Part shown: positions 25,503 to 34,345 of the stretch, piece after piece
Layout of the letters: every line of letters starts with the position of its first letter
Position numbering within the stretch: position 1 is the first letter of the stretch
From: RYN-124 sp033851845
GTDB lineage: Bacteria; Actinomycetota; Actinomycetes; Mycobacteriales; SCTD01
NCBI GenBank assembly: GCA_033851845.1
Contig: JAWWOH010000106.1
Span: 17,331 to 81,330, forward strand
Length of the DNA stretch: 64,000 bases
Reading direction: 5' to 3'
Program-made: the position numbers and the translations under genes
The notes under the pieces: model-generated
What the model saw: the letters and a program-made list of their open reading frames with translations, nothing else
Told to the model about the DNA's origin: nothing
The model's database searches: none

Positions 25503-26485
25503 CGGCGCGCACCACCGGCGCCTCGACGCTTGCCGACGATCTTCTCGCTCCCGTGCCTCTTGCCGTGCGCACCCGGGGACTGACGCGCCGGTTCGGGTCG
25601 CAGACCGCTGTCGACGCCGTCGACCTGGAGGTCCCGCGCGGCGCGGTCTACGGCTTCCTCGGCCCCAACGGCTGCGGGAAGACCACGACGATCCGCATGC
25701 TGCTCGGGCTGCTCGCGGCAGATTCGGGCGAGATCGAGCTGCTCGGTCGGCGGATGCCGGATCACCTCGGCGAAGTCCTTCCCCGCGTCGGAGCGCTCAT
25801 CGAAGGGCCGGCCTTCCACCTCTACCTCAGCGGGTGGGACAACCTGCGTCGGTTGGATCAGTGCGACCGAACCGCCGACCCCGCGACGAGTCGTGAACGC
25901 ATCGGCGAGGCGCTGACCCGGGTAGGGCTGACGGCCGCTGCCAACAAGCGCTACCGGCAGTACTCCCTCGGCATGAAGCAGCGGCTCGGTCTGGCCGCCG
26001 CGCTCCTGCAGCCGCGCGACCTGCTGGTCCTCGACGAGCCCACCAACGGCCTCGACCCGCAGGGCACCCGCGAGGTCCGGCACCTGGTCCGCGACCTAGC
26101 CTCCGACGGCACGACCGTGCTCGTGTCGAGCCATCTGCTTGCAGAGATCGAGCAAGTGGCGACGCACGTCGGGATCATGTCGGCCGGTGTGCTGCTCCGC
26201 CAGGGCACCTTGAAAGAGGTGCTGTCCGAGGGGACGGAGATCGTTCGCATCACCACCCCGGACGTCGAGCTGGTCACGTTGAGCTTGAAGCGCCTCGGCT
26301 TGGCGGACATCCGGCAGGCGCTCGACGACGAGGTCACGGCGCGGCTCGGCGACGTCGCCGTGGAGGACGTCGTGCGGGCGGTCGTCGGCGCGGATGCCCG
26401 AGTGCGCGGCTTCGTGACTGCGCGACCGGATCTCGAGGACCTGTTCGTCGCACTGACCGGCGAGGGCTTCGATGTCGCTCGCTGA
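25499..26485 (+). CDS. ABC transporter ATP-binding protein (BcrA/NatA type)
   Basis: A 328-residue ATPase: Walker A GPNGCGKTT (about 57-65), signature YSLGMKQRLGLAAALL, Walker B LLVLDEPTNGLDP, and H-loop VSSHLL. The C-terminal extension (about 220-328) is typical of drug- or lantibiotic-resistance type ATPases. It pairs with the following permease gene (14-base overlap) and overlaps the LolA-like stop by ATGA. Confidence 0.93.
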   Translation: MTARTTGASTLADDLLAPVPLAVRTRGLTRRFGSQTAVDAVDLEVPRGAVYGFLGPNGCGKTTTIRMLLGLLAADSGEIELLGRRMPDHLGEVLPRVGALIEGPAFHLYLSGWDNLRRLDQCDRTADPATSRERIGEALTRVGLTAAANKRYRQYSLGMKQRLGLAAALLQPRDLLVLDEPTNGLDPQGTREVRHLVRDLASDGTTVLVSSHLLAEIEQVATHVGIMSAGVLLRQGTLKEVLSEGTEIVRITTPDVELVTLSLKRLGLADIRQALDDEVTARLGDVAVEDVVRAVVGADARVRGFVTARPDLEDLFVALTGEGFDVAR

Positions 26486-27344
26486 CGTCTCCGTCGGCGT
26501 GCCGGCATTGCCGGTACGGCGGAACTACCCGGGTGCGTTCCGTCGCCTCTACCTCAGCGAGATGCGCCTGACCTTGCGTCGGCGGCGCAACCTCGCGCTG
26601 CTCGGGGTCCTCGCCGTCGTACCCATCTTCATCGGGGTCGCCGTAAAGATCAGCACCCCCCACAACGGCGACGGTCCGGACTTCATCGGCCAGGTGTCCA
26701 ACAACGGCCTCTTCCTCGTCTTCACCGCGTTGACGGTTGCACTGCCGTTGTTCCTGCCCCTGGTGGTCGGCGTCGTGTCCGGCGACTCCATCGCGGGCGA
26801 GGCGGGCGGCGGCACGCTGCGCTACCTGCTGACCGTCCCGGTGACGCGCGGGCGGCTGCTCGCCGTCAAGACACTGGGCGTCGCGTCGTACACCGCCATC
26901 GGCGTTTTCACAGTGACCGGCGTCGGACTGGTGCTCGGCGGCATCCTGTTCGGTCTCCACGACGTCACGCTCCTGTCCGGCGACACCGTCAGCCTCGGCA
27001 ACGGCCTGCTCCGCACCTTCCTCGTGGCTGCCTACGTCACCGTTGCGCTCTTCGGGCTCGCCGCCGGCGGCGTCTTCGTCTCCACCCTGACGGAGAACGC
27101 GATCGCGGCCATGGCCACGACGATCGGCCTGGCCGTGTTCTCCGCCCTGCTCGACGCAGTGCCTCAGCTGCGTCACATCCACGGCATCCTTCTGACGCAC
27201 AACTGGCTCGGCTTCGGCGAGCTGTTGCGCGGCCACGTCGACAGCGCGGCCCTGCTGCGGTGGAGCGGCCTGCACATGATCTACGCGGTCGTGTTCCTCA
27301 GCCTCGCGTGGGCGCGCCTCGGAACCAAGGACGTCACGAGCTGA
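26472..27344 (+). CDS. ABC transporter permease
   Basis: A 290-residue ABC-2-type permease with about six hydrophobic helices. Segments such as AGGGTLRYLLTVPVTRGRLL, preceding the third helix, are typical of ABC-2/BcrB-type permeases. It starts within the 3' end of its ATPase gene (14-base overlap). The substrate is unknown; export of a lipid, peptide or antibiotic is plausible given the two-component and LolA-like neighbours. Confidence 0.88.
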   Translation: MSLADVSVGVPALPVRRNYPGAFRRLYLSEMRLTLRRRRNLALLGVLAVVPIFIGVAVKISTPHNGDGPDFIGQVSNNGLFLVFTALTVALPLFLPLVVGVVSGDSIAGEAGGGTLRYLLTVPVTRGRLLAVKTLGVASYTAIGVFTVTGVGLVLGGILFGLHDVTLLSGDTVSLGNGLLRTFLVAAYVTVALFGLAAGGVFVSTLTENAIAAMATTIGLAVFSALLDAVPQLRHIHGILLTHNWLGFGELLRGHVDSAALLRWSGLHMIYAVVFLSLAWARLGTKDVTS

Positions 27345-27421
27345 AGCGCGCGCGCTCGCAAGGAACGCCCTTTGACGGGCGTTCATACGCCGTTGAGGAA
27401 CCGAGTTCTCACCTGCCACGC

Positions 27422-28069
27422 ATGCGTTCACGTGCCGGGATCGCCTTGCTGCTTCTGCCCATGCTTGCTGCCTGTTCCGGCTCGTCGACGCCCGGCACTG
27501 GATCGAGCGCGTCACTCGCCCCGACCATCACGGCCTCCGCTGCTGCCAGCCCGTCGTCGGCGGCTCAGCCGGCGCCGCAGTCGCCCGTGCCCGCCGAGAG
27601 CAACCCGCCTGGCGACATCCCGGACAACCTGGCGTTCGTCCCTTACAGCAACGCGAGCGGCCGGTACCGGTTCACACATCCGGAGGGTTGGGCGGAGCGC
27701 GCATCAGGTAGTCGCGTTCTGTTCACCGACAAGCTCAACGGCGTCACCGCGGACGCCGGTACGGCGACGGTGCCGCCGACTGTTGCGGACGCCAAGTCCA
27801 AGGACGTGCCAGAGCTGCGGCGCACGCAGGCAGCCTTCGAGCTCCGGAGTGTCTCGTCGGTGAGGGTTGTGGGAGGCAGCGGCGTGCGGATCGTCTACCG
27901 GCGCAACTCGGCGCCTGACGCTGTCACTGGCCGGCAGTACCGCGACGAGGTCGAGCGATACGAGCTGGTGTCGAACGGACACGAGGTCGTGCTCGAGCTG
28001 TTCGGCCCGGTAGGAGCCGACAACGTCGACGCCTACCGAACGATGGTGGACAGCCTGCGGATCGCATGA
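27422..28069 (+). CDS. Lipoprotein of unknown function
   Basis: A 215-residue predicted lipoprotein: basic start MRSRAG, hydrophobic stretch, lipobox LLAAC (Cys around residue 18), then a Ser/Pro/Ala-rich linker to about residue 60. The folded part (YRFTHPEGWAERASGSRVLF and later RTMVDSLRIA) resembles the PsbP/LpqN-like lipoprotein fold. The ATG at 27422 gives the lipobox. The stop overlaps the next ATPase start by ATGA, so it probably functions with that transporter. Confidence 0.8.
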   Translation: MRSRAGIALLLLPMLAACSGSSTPGTGSSASLAPTITASAAASPSSAAQPAPQSPVPAESNPPGDIPDNLAFVPYSNASGRYRFTHPEGWAERASGSRVLFTDKLNGVTADAGTATVPPTVADAKSKDVPELRRTQAAFELRSVSSVRVVGGSGVRIVYRRNSAPDAVTGRQYRDEVERYELVSNGHEVVLELFGPVGADNVDAYRTMVDSLRIA

Positions 28070-28737
28070 CGCCGCTCGAGGCTGCCGGCCTGCACCGCTT
28101 CTACCGTCGGGGCAGCAGCGAGGTCGCGGCGCTGCTCGATGTCGGCCTGGTCTGCGCACCAGGAGAGACGGTTGCGGTGACCGGCCCCTCGGGGTCGGGC
28201 AAGTCGACGCTGCTGGCGTTGCTCGCGGGACTGGACGATCCCGACGGTGGCAAGGTGTCGATCTGCGGAGAGGTGCTGAGCCATCGCAGCGCGCGCGACG
28301 CAGCCCAACTGCGGGCGCGGCACATCGGGGTCCTCACACAGGCGAGCGGATTGCTGGACCACCTCACTGTGTTGCAGAACGTTCGGCTGGCCGCGGCGCT
28401 GCGGCGTCGGGCCGGTGGCGTTGGTGGGGCGGGGCCGGAGGAGCTGCTCGACAGCCTCGGCCTGTCCGCCGTACGCCGGTCCCGACCGACATCGTTGTCG
28501 GGTGGTGAGACGGCACGGGCGGGCCTCGCCGTCGCGCTCGCCGGCAACCCCGACGTCCTGCTCGCCGACGAACCCACGGCGGAGATCAGCAGCGCCGAGG
28601 AGCGCGACGTGCTCGACTTGCTGCAGCAGTGCCGCCCCGAACAGGGCGCGACCGTGCTCATCACGCACTCCCAGGTCGTCGCCTCCCGTGCCGATCGCGT
28701 ACTGCACCTGCGCGACGGACGACTGGTATCCGCATGA
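28066..28737 (+). CDS. ABC transporter ATP-binding protein 1 of an FtsX/MacB-type exporter
   Basis: A 223-residue ATPase: Walker A GPSGSGKST (about 42-50), signature LSGGETARAGLAVAL, Walker B LLADEPT, and H-loop LITHS. After Walker B it reads TAEISSAEE instead of the usual TGNLD, so the D-loop is degenerate. The catalytic Glu is kept. It overlaps both neighbours by ATGA. It likely pairs with the next ATPase as an asymmetric dimer. Confidence 0.9.
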   Translation: MTPLEAAGLHRFYRRGSSEVAALLDVGLVCAPGETVAVTGPSGSGKSTLLALLAGLDDPDGGKVSICGEVLSHRSARDAAQLRARHIGVLTQASGLLDHLTVLQNVRLAAALRRRAGGVGGAGPEELLDSLGLSAVRRSRPTSLSGGETARAGLAVALAGNPDVLLADEPTAEISSAEERDVLDLLQQCRPEQGATVLITHSQVVASRADRVLHLRDGRLVSA

Positions 28738-29351
28738 TCCTGAGCAACGCCATGGACGTCGTACTTCAGTACGGCGAACGCCGCATCCTCGACGGCGTCG
28801 ACCTCAGCGTCGAGACCGGCGAGCAGTACGCGGTGACAGGGCGATCGGGCAGCGGCAAGACGACCCTGCTGCTGGTCATGGCCGGATTGCTGCCGCCAAC
28901 GGCCGGTCGACTCACCCTGGGCATCACGTCGCGGGAGATCGCCTACGTGCCCCAGGTTCCCTCGCTGGTGCCAGAGCTGTCCGCGCTCGACAACGCCACA
29001 CTCGGCCTCCGTTTCCGCGGCGTCGATCCCTCCGCAGCCGTCGACCAGGCCCGGGATGCCCTCGAGGAGCTCGGTCTCGGCGGCGCGACCGACGCACTGC
29101 CCGCCGAGCTTTCGGGTGGCATGCAGCAGCGCGTCGCCATCGCCCGCGCCGTGGTGCTCGCCCCGCGGTTGCTGCTCGCCGACGAGCCGACCGGCGCGCT
29201 CGATCGCGCCGCCGGGGAGCGCGTGCTCACCATGATGCGCGAGCTGGCGGCCCGGTCTGAGACCGCATTGCTCATCGCTACGCACGATGTCGAGGTCGCG
29301 GCGATGTTCCCTCGGCACCTCGCATTGAGCGATGGGCGGATCGCGGCATGA
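28734..29351 (+). CDS. ABC transporter ATP-binding protein 2 of an FtsX/MacB-type exporter
   Basis: A 205-residue ATPase with intact motifs: Walker A GRSGSGKTT, signature LSGGMQQRVAIARA, Walker B LLLADEPTGALD, and H-loop IATHD. The N-terminus is short. The ATG at 28734 overlaps the previous stop and its own stop overlaps the permease start (both ATGA). Unlike ATPase 1, it has the full catalytic set. Confidence 0.92.
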   Translation: MILSNAMDVVLQYGERRILDGVDLSVETGEQYAVTGRSGSGKTTLLLVMAGLLPPTAGRLTLGITSREIAYVPQVPSLVPELSALDNATLGLRFRGVDPSAAVDQARDALEELGLGGATDALPAELSGGMQQRVAIARAVVLAPRLLLADEPTGALDRAAGERVLTMMRELAARSETALLIATHDVEVAAMFPRHLALSDGRIAA

Positions 29352-31972
29352 CCGCTCTGCGCTACCTGCAAGCCGGGCTGCGGGCGCGGCGGGCGGAGTT
29401 CCTCGCAGCAGGGCTCGCCATCGGGCTCTTCGTGTCCTTCCTCGCCTCGCTCGGCTCGCTCGTCGCGCACAGCCGCAGCGAGCTGACGGTCCGTGCAGCG
29501 GCCGCGGCCCCCGTCGACTGGCAGGTGCAGCTCGTCGCCGGCGCTGACGCGGCAGAGGCCGGCAAGGCACTGAGCGCGGTGCCGGACCTGTTGGGTCAGC
29601 GGGCCGTCGATTACGCGCGCGTGGCTGGCTTACGCTCGACGTCGGCGACAGGCACTCGCACCACCGGAGCTGCCTACGTCGTCTCGTTGCCGACTGACTA
29701 CGGAGCCTTCGCGCCCCGAGAGCTCCGACCACTGCTGGGTTCGGCGACCGGCACCCTGCTGCAGCAGCAGACCGCTGCCAACCTCGCCGCCGGACCGGGG
29801 TCCGTCGTCGAGGTGATCGGTGTCGGGCCTGCGGCCCGGGCGCGCGTGGACGGAGTCGTCGACCTCCCCGCTGCGGACTCGTTCTTCCAGGTGGTCGGGG
29901 CACCGGCCGGCGCGGGAGCGAGCGCACCACCGGACAACGTGCTGCTGGTCCCCAGCGCGGTCTTCAGCACGCTCGTCGAAGGCCATGCCACGGTGGTGCA
30001 CCAGCTGCACGCACGGTTCCGGCACGACCGGCTGCCGTCCGATCCGGCGGCGGCGTATGCCCTGTCAGCCGGTCGGGCCAACCACTACGCGTCAGAGGTT
30101 GCCGGCGCCGCGCTCGTGGGCAACGACCTCGGTGCTGCCCTTCTCGGTGCGCGACAGGATGCGATCTACGCGCAGCTGCTCGTTCTGCTGCTCGGCATCC
30201 CCGGCGTCGTGCTAGCGGGGGTGGTGTGCGCGCTGGTCGTCGCCATGCGACGCGAGCGACAGACCCGCGAGCTCGGCCTTCTACGACTTCGGGGTGCGTC
30301 CCCGTCCCGGTCAGCCGTCCTCGTCGGAGCGACCGCCGCGGCCGATGGGTTGTTCGGGGGCGCCCTCGGTCTGGTCGGGGCAGCAGCGGCGCTGCGCCTT
30401 ACGCTCGGCAGCGGTGCCCGACTGTCGACGGCATGGGCCGTCGGCGCCGTTGTTGCCGGGCTGGTCCTTGCCGCCCTGGTCGAACTCGCGCCGGTCATTC
30501 GCCTGATCCGTCGCGGCGCGCCGACAGTGCAGCAAGCTGTCGCCGCCGCGCCGGCGATCCGGTTGCCGCTGCCACTGCGACTCGGCGCCGACCTCTTCCT
30601 CATCGGAACGTCGGCGCTCGTGTTCTGGCTGACCTCGCGCGGCGGCTACAGCGTCGTCGTCGTACCGGAGGGCATCCCGGTCGCCTCGGTCAACTACGCA
30701 GCGCTGCTCGCCCCGGCCTTGGCCTGGCCGGGTCTTGCCCTCCTGGCCTGGCGCATCACCGCAGCTGCGCTGAGCCGGAAACACCGTCGGCCGCGTACGG
30801 ACAGCTCCGGGTCCGTGCCCGACATCCGAGCTGCCGTTGTACGGCGGCGCCGAGGCCTGGTGGCCCGCGGTGCGACCGGCCTCGCCGTCGCCATCGCGGT
30901 GACCGTGTCGACTGCCATCTTCACGACGACGTACGACCGGCAGGCCCGCGTCGACGTGGCGCTCACGGTCGGGTCGGATGTCGCGATGACCCTGCCGCCG
31001 GACACGCGCGGAGCCACGCTCGACCCCGGGATCGCAAAGGTGCCGGGAGCGCAGGCAGTCGAGAGCATGCAGCACCGGCTCGCGTATGTCGGCCCCGACC
31101 TCCAGGACCTGTACGGCATCGATGCCCGCACGATCGGCCGCGCAGCGCCTCTGCAGAACGCGTTCACGCCGGGTTCCACCATCAAGGCAACCCTGTCGCG
31201 GCTTGCCGGCACACCAGACGGCGCGCTGCTCGCCCAGGAGACGCTGCACGACTACCAGCTCCATGTCGGTGACCTGGTGCGGCTTCGACTGCAGAACGCA
31301 AACGGCCAGTACGTCACCGTGCCGTTCCATGTGGCAGGCGTCGTCACCGAGTTCGCGACCGCACCGAGGGACAGCTTCGTCGTCGCCAACGCGACGTACA
31401 TCGCCACCGCGACGGGGTCCTCCGCCGTACAGACACTTCTCGTGCGGACCAGCGATCCCGCGCGCGTGGCCGCACTGCTGCGCAACAGAGCCCCGGTCGG
31501 TGCCACGGTCGCCGACACCAAGAGCGGGGGCGCCACCGTCACCTCAGCGACCGGACTCGCGGCCGGCAACCTGGCCGGGCTCGCCAAGCTCACCCTCGGC
31601 TTCGGGTTCCTGCTGGCCGTCGCCAGCAGCGTGCTCGCGCTGATCGTCGGCTTGTCACAGCGTCGACGCAGCCTCGTCGTCCTCGCCCTGCTCGGGGCCA
31701 CTCCACGACAACGGGCCGGCTTCCTGTGGACGGAGGCGCGGGCGATGGTGGTGGCAGGGCTGGTTGGTGGCCTCGTCGTCGGTGCCGTGATCGCGGCCGA
31801 GCTCGTGAAGGTGCTGAACGGGATCTTCGACCCGGCGCCCGAGCACCCGGCTATCCCCGGCGGGCTGCTCGCGATCCTCGTCCTCGTCGTGCTGGCGGGG
31901 AGCGCCGTCACGACAGGCATCTCGGGTCGCGTCCTCGGACGCGTGGACGCCGCGCGGCTGCGGGAGCTGTAG
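29348..31972 (+). CDS. FtsX-like ABC permease, two-domain
   Basis: An 874-residue permease with an N-terminal membrane helix, a large extracytoplasmic region, and two FtsX-type blocks. The first is near residues 270-390 (VVAMRRERQTRELGLLRLRG), the second near 745-870 (IVGLSQRRRSLVVLALLGAT). One long polypeptide thus supplies both halves of the membrane part, matching the two ATPase genes upstream. Last gene of the operon. The transported molecule is unknown; MacB-like systems pump rather than import. Confidence 0.9.
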   Translation: MTALRYLQAGLRARRAEFLAAGLAIGLFVSFLASLGSLVAHSRSELTVRAAAAAPVDWQVQLVAGADAAEAGKALSAVPDLLGQRAVDYARVAGLRSTSATGTRTTGAAYVVSLPTDYGAFAPRELRPLLGSATGTLLQQQTAANLAAGPGSVVEVIGVGPAARARVDGVVDLPAADSFFQVVGAPAGAGASAPPDNVLLVPSAVFSTLVEGHATVVHQLHARFRHDRLPSDPAAAYALSAGRANHYASEVAGAALVGNDLGAALLGARQDAIYAQLLVLLLGIPGVVLAGVVCALVVAMRRERQTRELGLLRLRGASPSRSAVLVGATAAADGLFGGALGLVGAAAALRLTLGSGARLSTAWAVGAVVAGLVLAALVELAPVIRLIRRGAPTVQQAVAAAPAIRLPLPLRLGADLFLIGTSALVFWLTSRGGYSVVVVPEGIPVASVNYAALLAPALAWPGLALLAWRITAAALSRKHRRPRTDSSGSVPDIRAAVVRRRRGLVARGATGLAVAIAVTVSTAIFTTTYDRQARVDVALTVGSDVAMTLPPDTRGATLDPGIAKVPGAQAVESMQHRLAYVGPDLQDLYGIDARTIGRAAPLQNAFTPGSTIKATLSRLAGTPDGALLAQETLHDYQLHVGDLVRLRLQNANGQYVTVPFHVAGVVTEFATAPRDSFVVANATYIATATGSSAVQTLLVRTSDPARVAALLRNRAPVGATVADTKSGGATVTSATGLAAGNLAGLAKLTLGFGFLLAVASSVLALIVGLSQRRRSLVVLALLGATPRQRAGFLWTEARAMVVAGLVGGLVVGAVIAAELVKVLNGIFDPAPEHPAIPGGLLAILVLVVLAGSAVTTGISGRVLGRVDAARLREL

Positions 31973-32010
31973 CCGAGCGCTGGCCGGAAGTCCCCGCTGG
32001 TACACCACGC

Positions 32011-32448
32011 TCAGCCCAACCACCAGCCGAAGCACCGACTGGTCCAGGTCGGCTGCTCCCGCTCGTAGAACCGGTGCGCATCGACGCGCAGGTCGCCACT
32101 GTCGAGCTCCAGGTGGGACGCGCCGCGTTGCTTCGCCCACGCCTTGGCAGCATCGAGCAGGGCTTTCCCGAGGCCTTCGGACCGCCGCGACGGGTCGACG
32201 GCGAGGTCCTCGACCCACGCGCGCTGGCCGAACCGCACGGAGGGCAGATCCAGAACCACAGTGCAGAACCCCGACAGGTCCTCGGTGACCAGGACGACGG
32301 CGCGGTCATCACTGATGAGGTCGCGCACGCGCTGCGCCGCGACGGCCCCTTCCCACTGCGGCGGTGTGGAGCCGGGCGGCGCGAACAGCCACGCGTAACA
32401 GGCGACGACCGCCGTCGCCTCATCCGTTCGTGCCTCGCGGACCGTCAC
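32011..32448 (-). CDS. GNAT-family N-acetyltransferase
   Basis: A 145-residue GNAT protein: the acetyl-CoA binding motif is VDPSRRSEGLGKALLDAAK (about 84-102), preceded by the beta-strand AWVEDLAV. The C-terminus GASHLELDSGD and RFYEREQ fits motif B. Substrate unknown. The gene stands alone; stop codons of the ABC permease and this gene face each other across 38 bases. Confidence 0.87.
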   Translation of the reverse strand: MTVREARTDEATAVVACYAWLFAPPGSTPPQWEGAVAAQRVRDLISDDRAVVLVTEDLSGFCTVVLDLPSVRFGQRAWVEDLAVDPSRRSEGLGKALLDAAKAWAKQRGASHLELDSGDLRVDAHRFYEREQPTWTSRCFGWWLG

Positions 32449-32540
32449 CTGCGAATCCTGTCAGGACGTCGCCCCGGCCGCCTCGTCCTCGCAGGCCTCT
32501 TGCACCGTACGCATCTGATCGTCGTCGCCAGCACCTGACA

Positions 32541-32575
32541 AAGCGGGAAAATGTAGGGCGGCGCCCCTACCGCTT
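32541..32575 (+). promoter_or_regulatory. Hairpin in the leader region before the cyclic-nucleotide-binding genes
   Basis: GTAGGG (32553-32558) pairs with CCCTAC (32565-32570), and the outer AAGCG (32541-32545) with CGCTT (32571-32575), giving a stem with an asymmetric AT-containing bulge. It lies 64 bases before the first ATG. It could be a leader structure or part of the promoter. Confidence 0.3.
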
Positions 32576-32638
32576 GTCCCCGCGCCGGGCGCGACGCTGG
32601 CCGTCGGTTGGTCCGGTACCCGACCCCCGGGGGGAAAC

Positions 32639-33055
32639 ATGTCACGTGGCAAGGCTCGTCTCGAGCACCTTCGCGCCGTCCCGCTCTTCCGCACGCTGAA
32701 CGCCAAAGAGCTGGCCCTGGTCGACCGGCTCGGCTACGAGTCGCCCCAGCGCGCCGGCGAGGTGCTGGTCAAGCAGGGCGCCGCCGGCCGCGAGTTCTAC
32801 ATCATCACCAGCGGCAAGGCGGAGGTGACACGCGACGGACATGTCGTGAGCGTCCTCGGCCCCGGGGATCACTTCGGCGAGCTCGCGCTGCTCGACCCGC
32901 AGCCGCGTCTGGCGACCGTGACGATGACCGCCGACGGCTCGGTGATGGAGCTGCCGCAGCGTGAGTTCTGGCAGCTGCTGATGGACGTGCCGGCGATCTC
33001 CCTGAAGGTCCTGCAGGCGCTGGCGCGGATGATGCACGTTGAGCGGGCCATCTGA
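32639..33055 (+). CDS. Cyclic-nucleotide-binding domain protein (first of a pair)
   Basis: A 138-residue protein made almost entirely of a CRP-type cNMP domain: VLVKQGAAGREFYIITSG, then the phosphate-binding cassette HFGELALLDPQPRLATV (about 80-96). There is no DNA-binding or effector domain. A G-rich GGGGGG lies 4-9 bases before the ATG. The next gene begins inside the stop codon (TGATG), so the two are coupled. Confidence 0.87.
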   Translation: MSRGKARLEHLRAVPLFRTLNAKELALVDRLGYESPQRAGEVLVKQGAAGREFYIITSGKAEVTRDGHVVSVLGPGDHFGELALLDPQPRLATVTMTADGSVMELPQREFWQLLMDVPAISLKVLQALARMMHVERAI

Positions 33056-33495
33056 TGCGCGGTCTCCCGCCCGGCCCGCGGTCGGAGCGGCGCCAGACGG
33101 TCGCGACGCTGGCCGGCCTGCCGACGCTGACGAACTGCGACGACCGCGAGCTGACCCGACTTGCCGACATCGGCAAGGTCGTCACGGTGCCGGCCGACTG
33201 GCCGCTCATCCAGGAACGCACGCCCGGTGACACGTGCTACCTGATCCTCGACGGCAGCGCAGAGGTACTGACCGGTGGGACGGTGGTCGCGACCCTCGCG
33301 CCGGGCGCTCTCGTCGGTGAGATCGGGCTGCTCGACTCACGGCTCCGCACCGCAACGGTCGTCACCCGAACGCGGACAACGCTGCTGTCGGTCGGGTTCG
33401 GCGCGATGCAGAAGCTGCTATCAGACCAACCGCACCTGGCCGATGCGCTGCTCGCCGACTACCACCGACGGGAAGCAGCTCGCACCGCGCAGTAG
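33055..33495 (+). CDS. Cyclic-nucleotide-binding domain protein (second of a pair)
   Basis: A 146-residue stand-alone cNMP-binding domain. Pattern: LIQERTPGDTCYLILDGSAE, then LVGEIGLLDSRLRTATVV (phosphate-binding cassette). It shares its layout with the preceding protein and starts by a 1-base overlap (TGATG), suggesting tandem duplication or a heterodimer. There is no output domain. Confidence 0.86.
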   Translation: MRGLPPGPRSERRQTVATLAGLPTLTNCDDRELTRLADIGKVVTVPADWPLIQERTPGDTCYLILDGSAEVLTGGTVVATLAPGALVGEIGLLDSRLRTATVVTRTRTTLLSVGFGAMQKLLSDQPHLADALLADYHRREAARTAQ

Positions 33496-33598
33496 GCCGG
33501 ATGGATACGGTCACGTATGGATGACTCGCGGACAGGCAGCGCTGTCCACGACAACCCCGTGTCGGCGTGACGCGCGCCGACCGTAGGGTCCCGTGGTC

Positions 33599-34342
33599 AT
33601 GAACGTCATCGACGACCTGGCCGCTGAGCAGCAGGAGATCGACCACATGGTCGCGGGACTGGACGACGACGCCTGGCAGGCGCCGTCGGGTGCCGCCGGC
33701 TGGTCGATCGCCGACGTCCTCCTGCATCTCGCCCAGTCCGAGGAATCCGTGCTCCTCAGCACCAAGGGCAGGAGCCTCGCCGACGCGCTCCCCGACGCGC
33801 TCGTCGGAGCGACGTCGATGGACGACATGATGGATCGTTGGGTCGCGTCTGAGCGCGCACCGGGGCAGCAGGTGCTCGAGCGGTGGCGCACCGCGAGAGC
33901 CGCCGCGGTGGCCGCTCTGCGAGCGGCGGATCCGGACGTTCGACTGCCGTGGGCTGCGGCGCCGCTGAAGCCGGCTGCCCTCGCGACGACGCGGCTCGCC
34001 GAGCACTGGGCCCACGCGCTGGACATCGCGGAGGGGCTGCGGGTGCCCTACCCCGACACCGACCGGCTGCGGCACATCGCCTGGCTGGCGCACCGGACGC
34101 TCCCCTATGCCTTCACCATCGCGGGCGAGGAACCGCACGACGTGTACTGCGAGCTGACCGCACCCGACGGGTTGACCGTGTGGACCTTCGGTGACCCGGA
34201 GACCGACGGGCGGATCGAAGGGTCGGCCGGTGCCTTCTGCCGCGTCGGTGCGCAACGGATCAGCCCTGAGGACTCGGGTCTCAGCACCACAGGCAGGTAC
34301 GCCGAGGCTGCGCTGCGGGTGCTGCGCAACTACGCCGCCTGA
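33599..34342 (+). CDS. TIGR03084-type metal-binding protein (mycothiol-dependent maleylpyruvate isomerase-like fold)
   Basis: About 247 residues. The N-terminal four-helix DinB-like region includes GWSIADVLLHLAQSEES and LAEHWAHALDIAEG, whose His residues are probable metal ligands. The family is thought to include mycothiol-dependent enzymes, consistent with mshC in this window, but the reaction here is unknown. Start choice is between GTG 33593 and ATG 33599; a TAGGGT lies 9 bases before the ATG. Confidence 0.8.
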   Translation: MNVIDDLAAEQQEIDHMVAGLDDDAWQAPSGAAGWSIADVLLHLAQSEESVLLSTKGRSLADALPDALVGATSMDDMMDRWVASERAPGQQVLERWRTARAAAVAALRAADPDVRLPWAAAPLKPAALATTRLAEHWAHALDIAEGLRVPYPDTDRLRHIAWLAHRTLPYAFTIAGEEPHDVYCELTAPDGLTVWTFGDPETDGRIEGSAGAFCRVGAQRISPEDSGLSTTGRYAEAALRVLRNYAA

Positions 34343-34345
34343 GGG

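Noticed and set aside
28629..28733. Longer N-terminus for ATPase 2
   Set aside because: It would lie inside ATPase 1 in a different frame; the ATG at 28734 has ATGA coupling and fits the fold.
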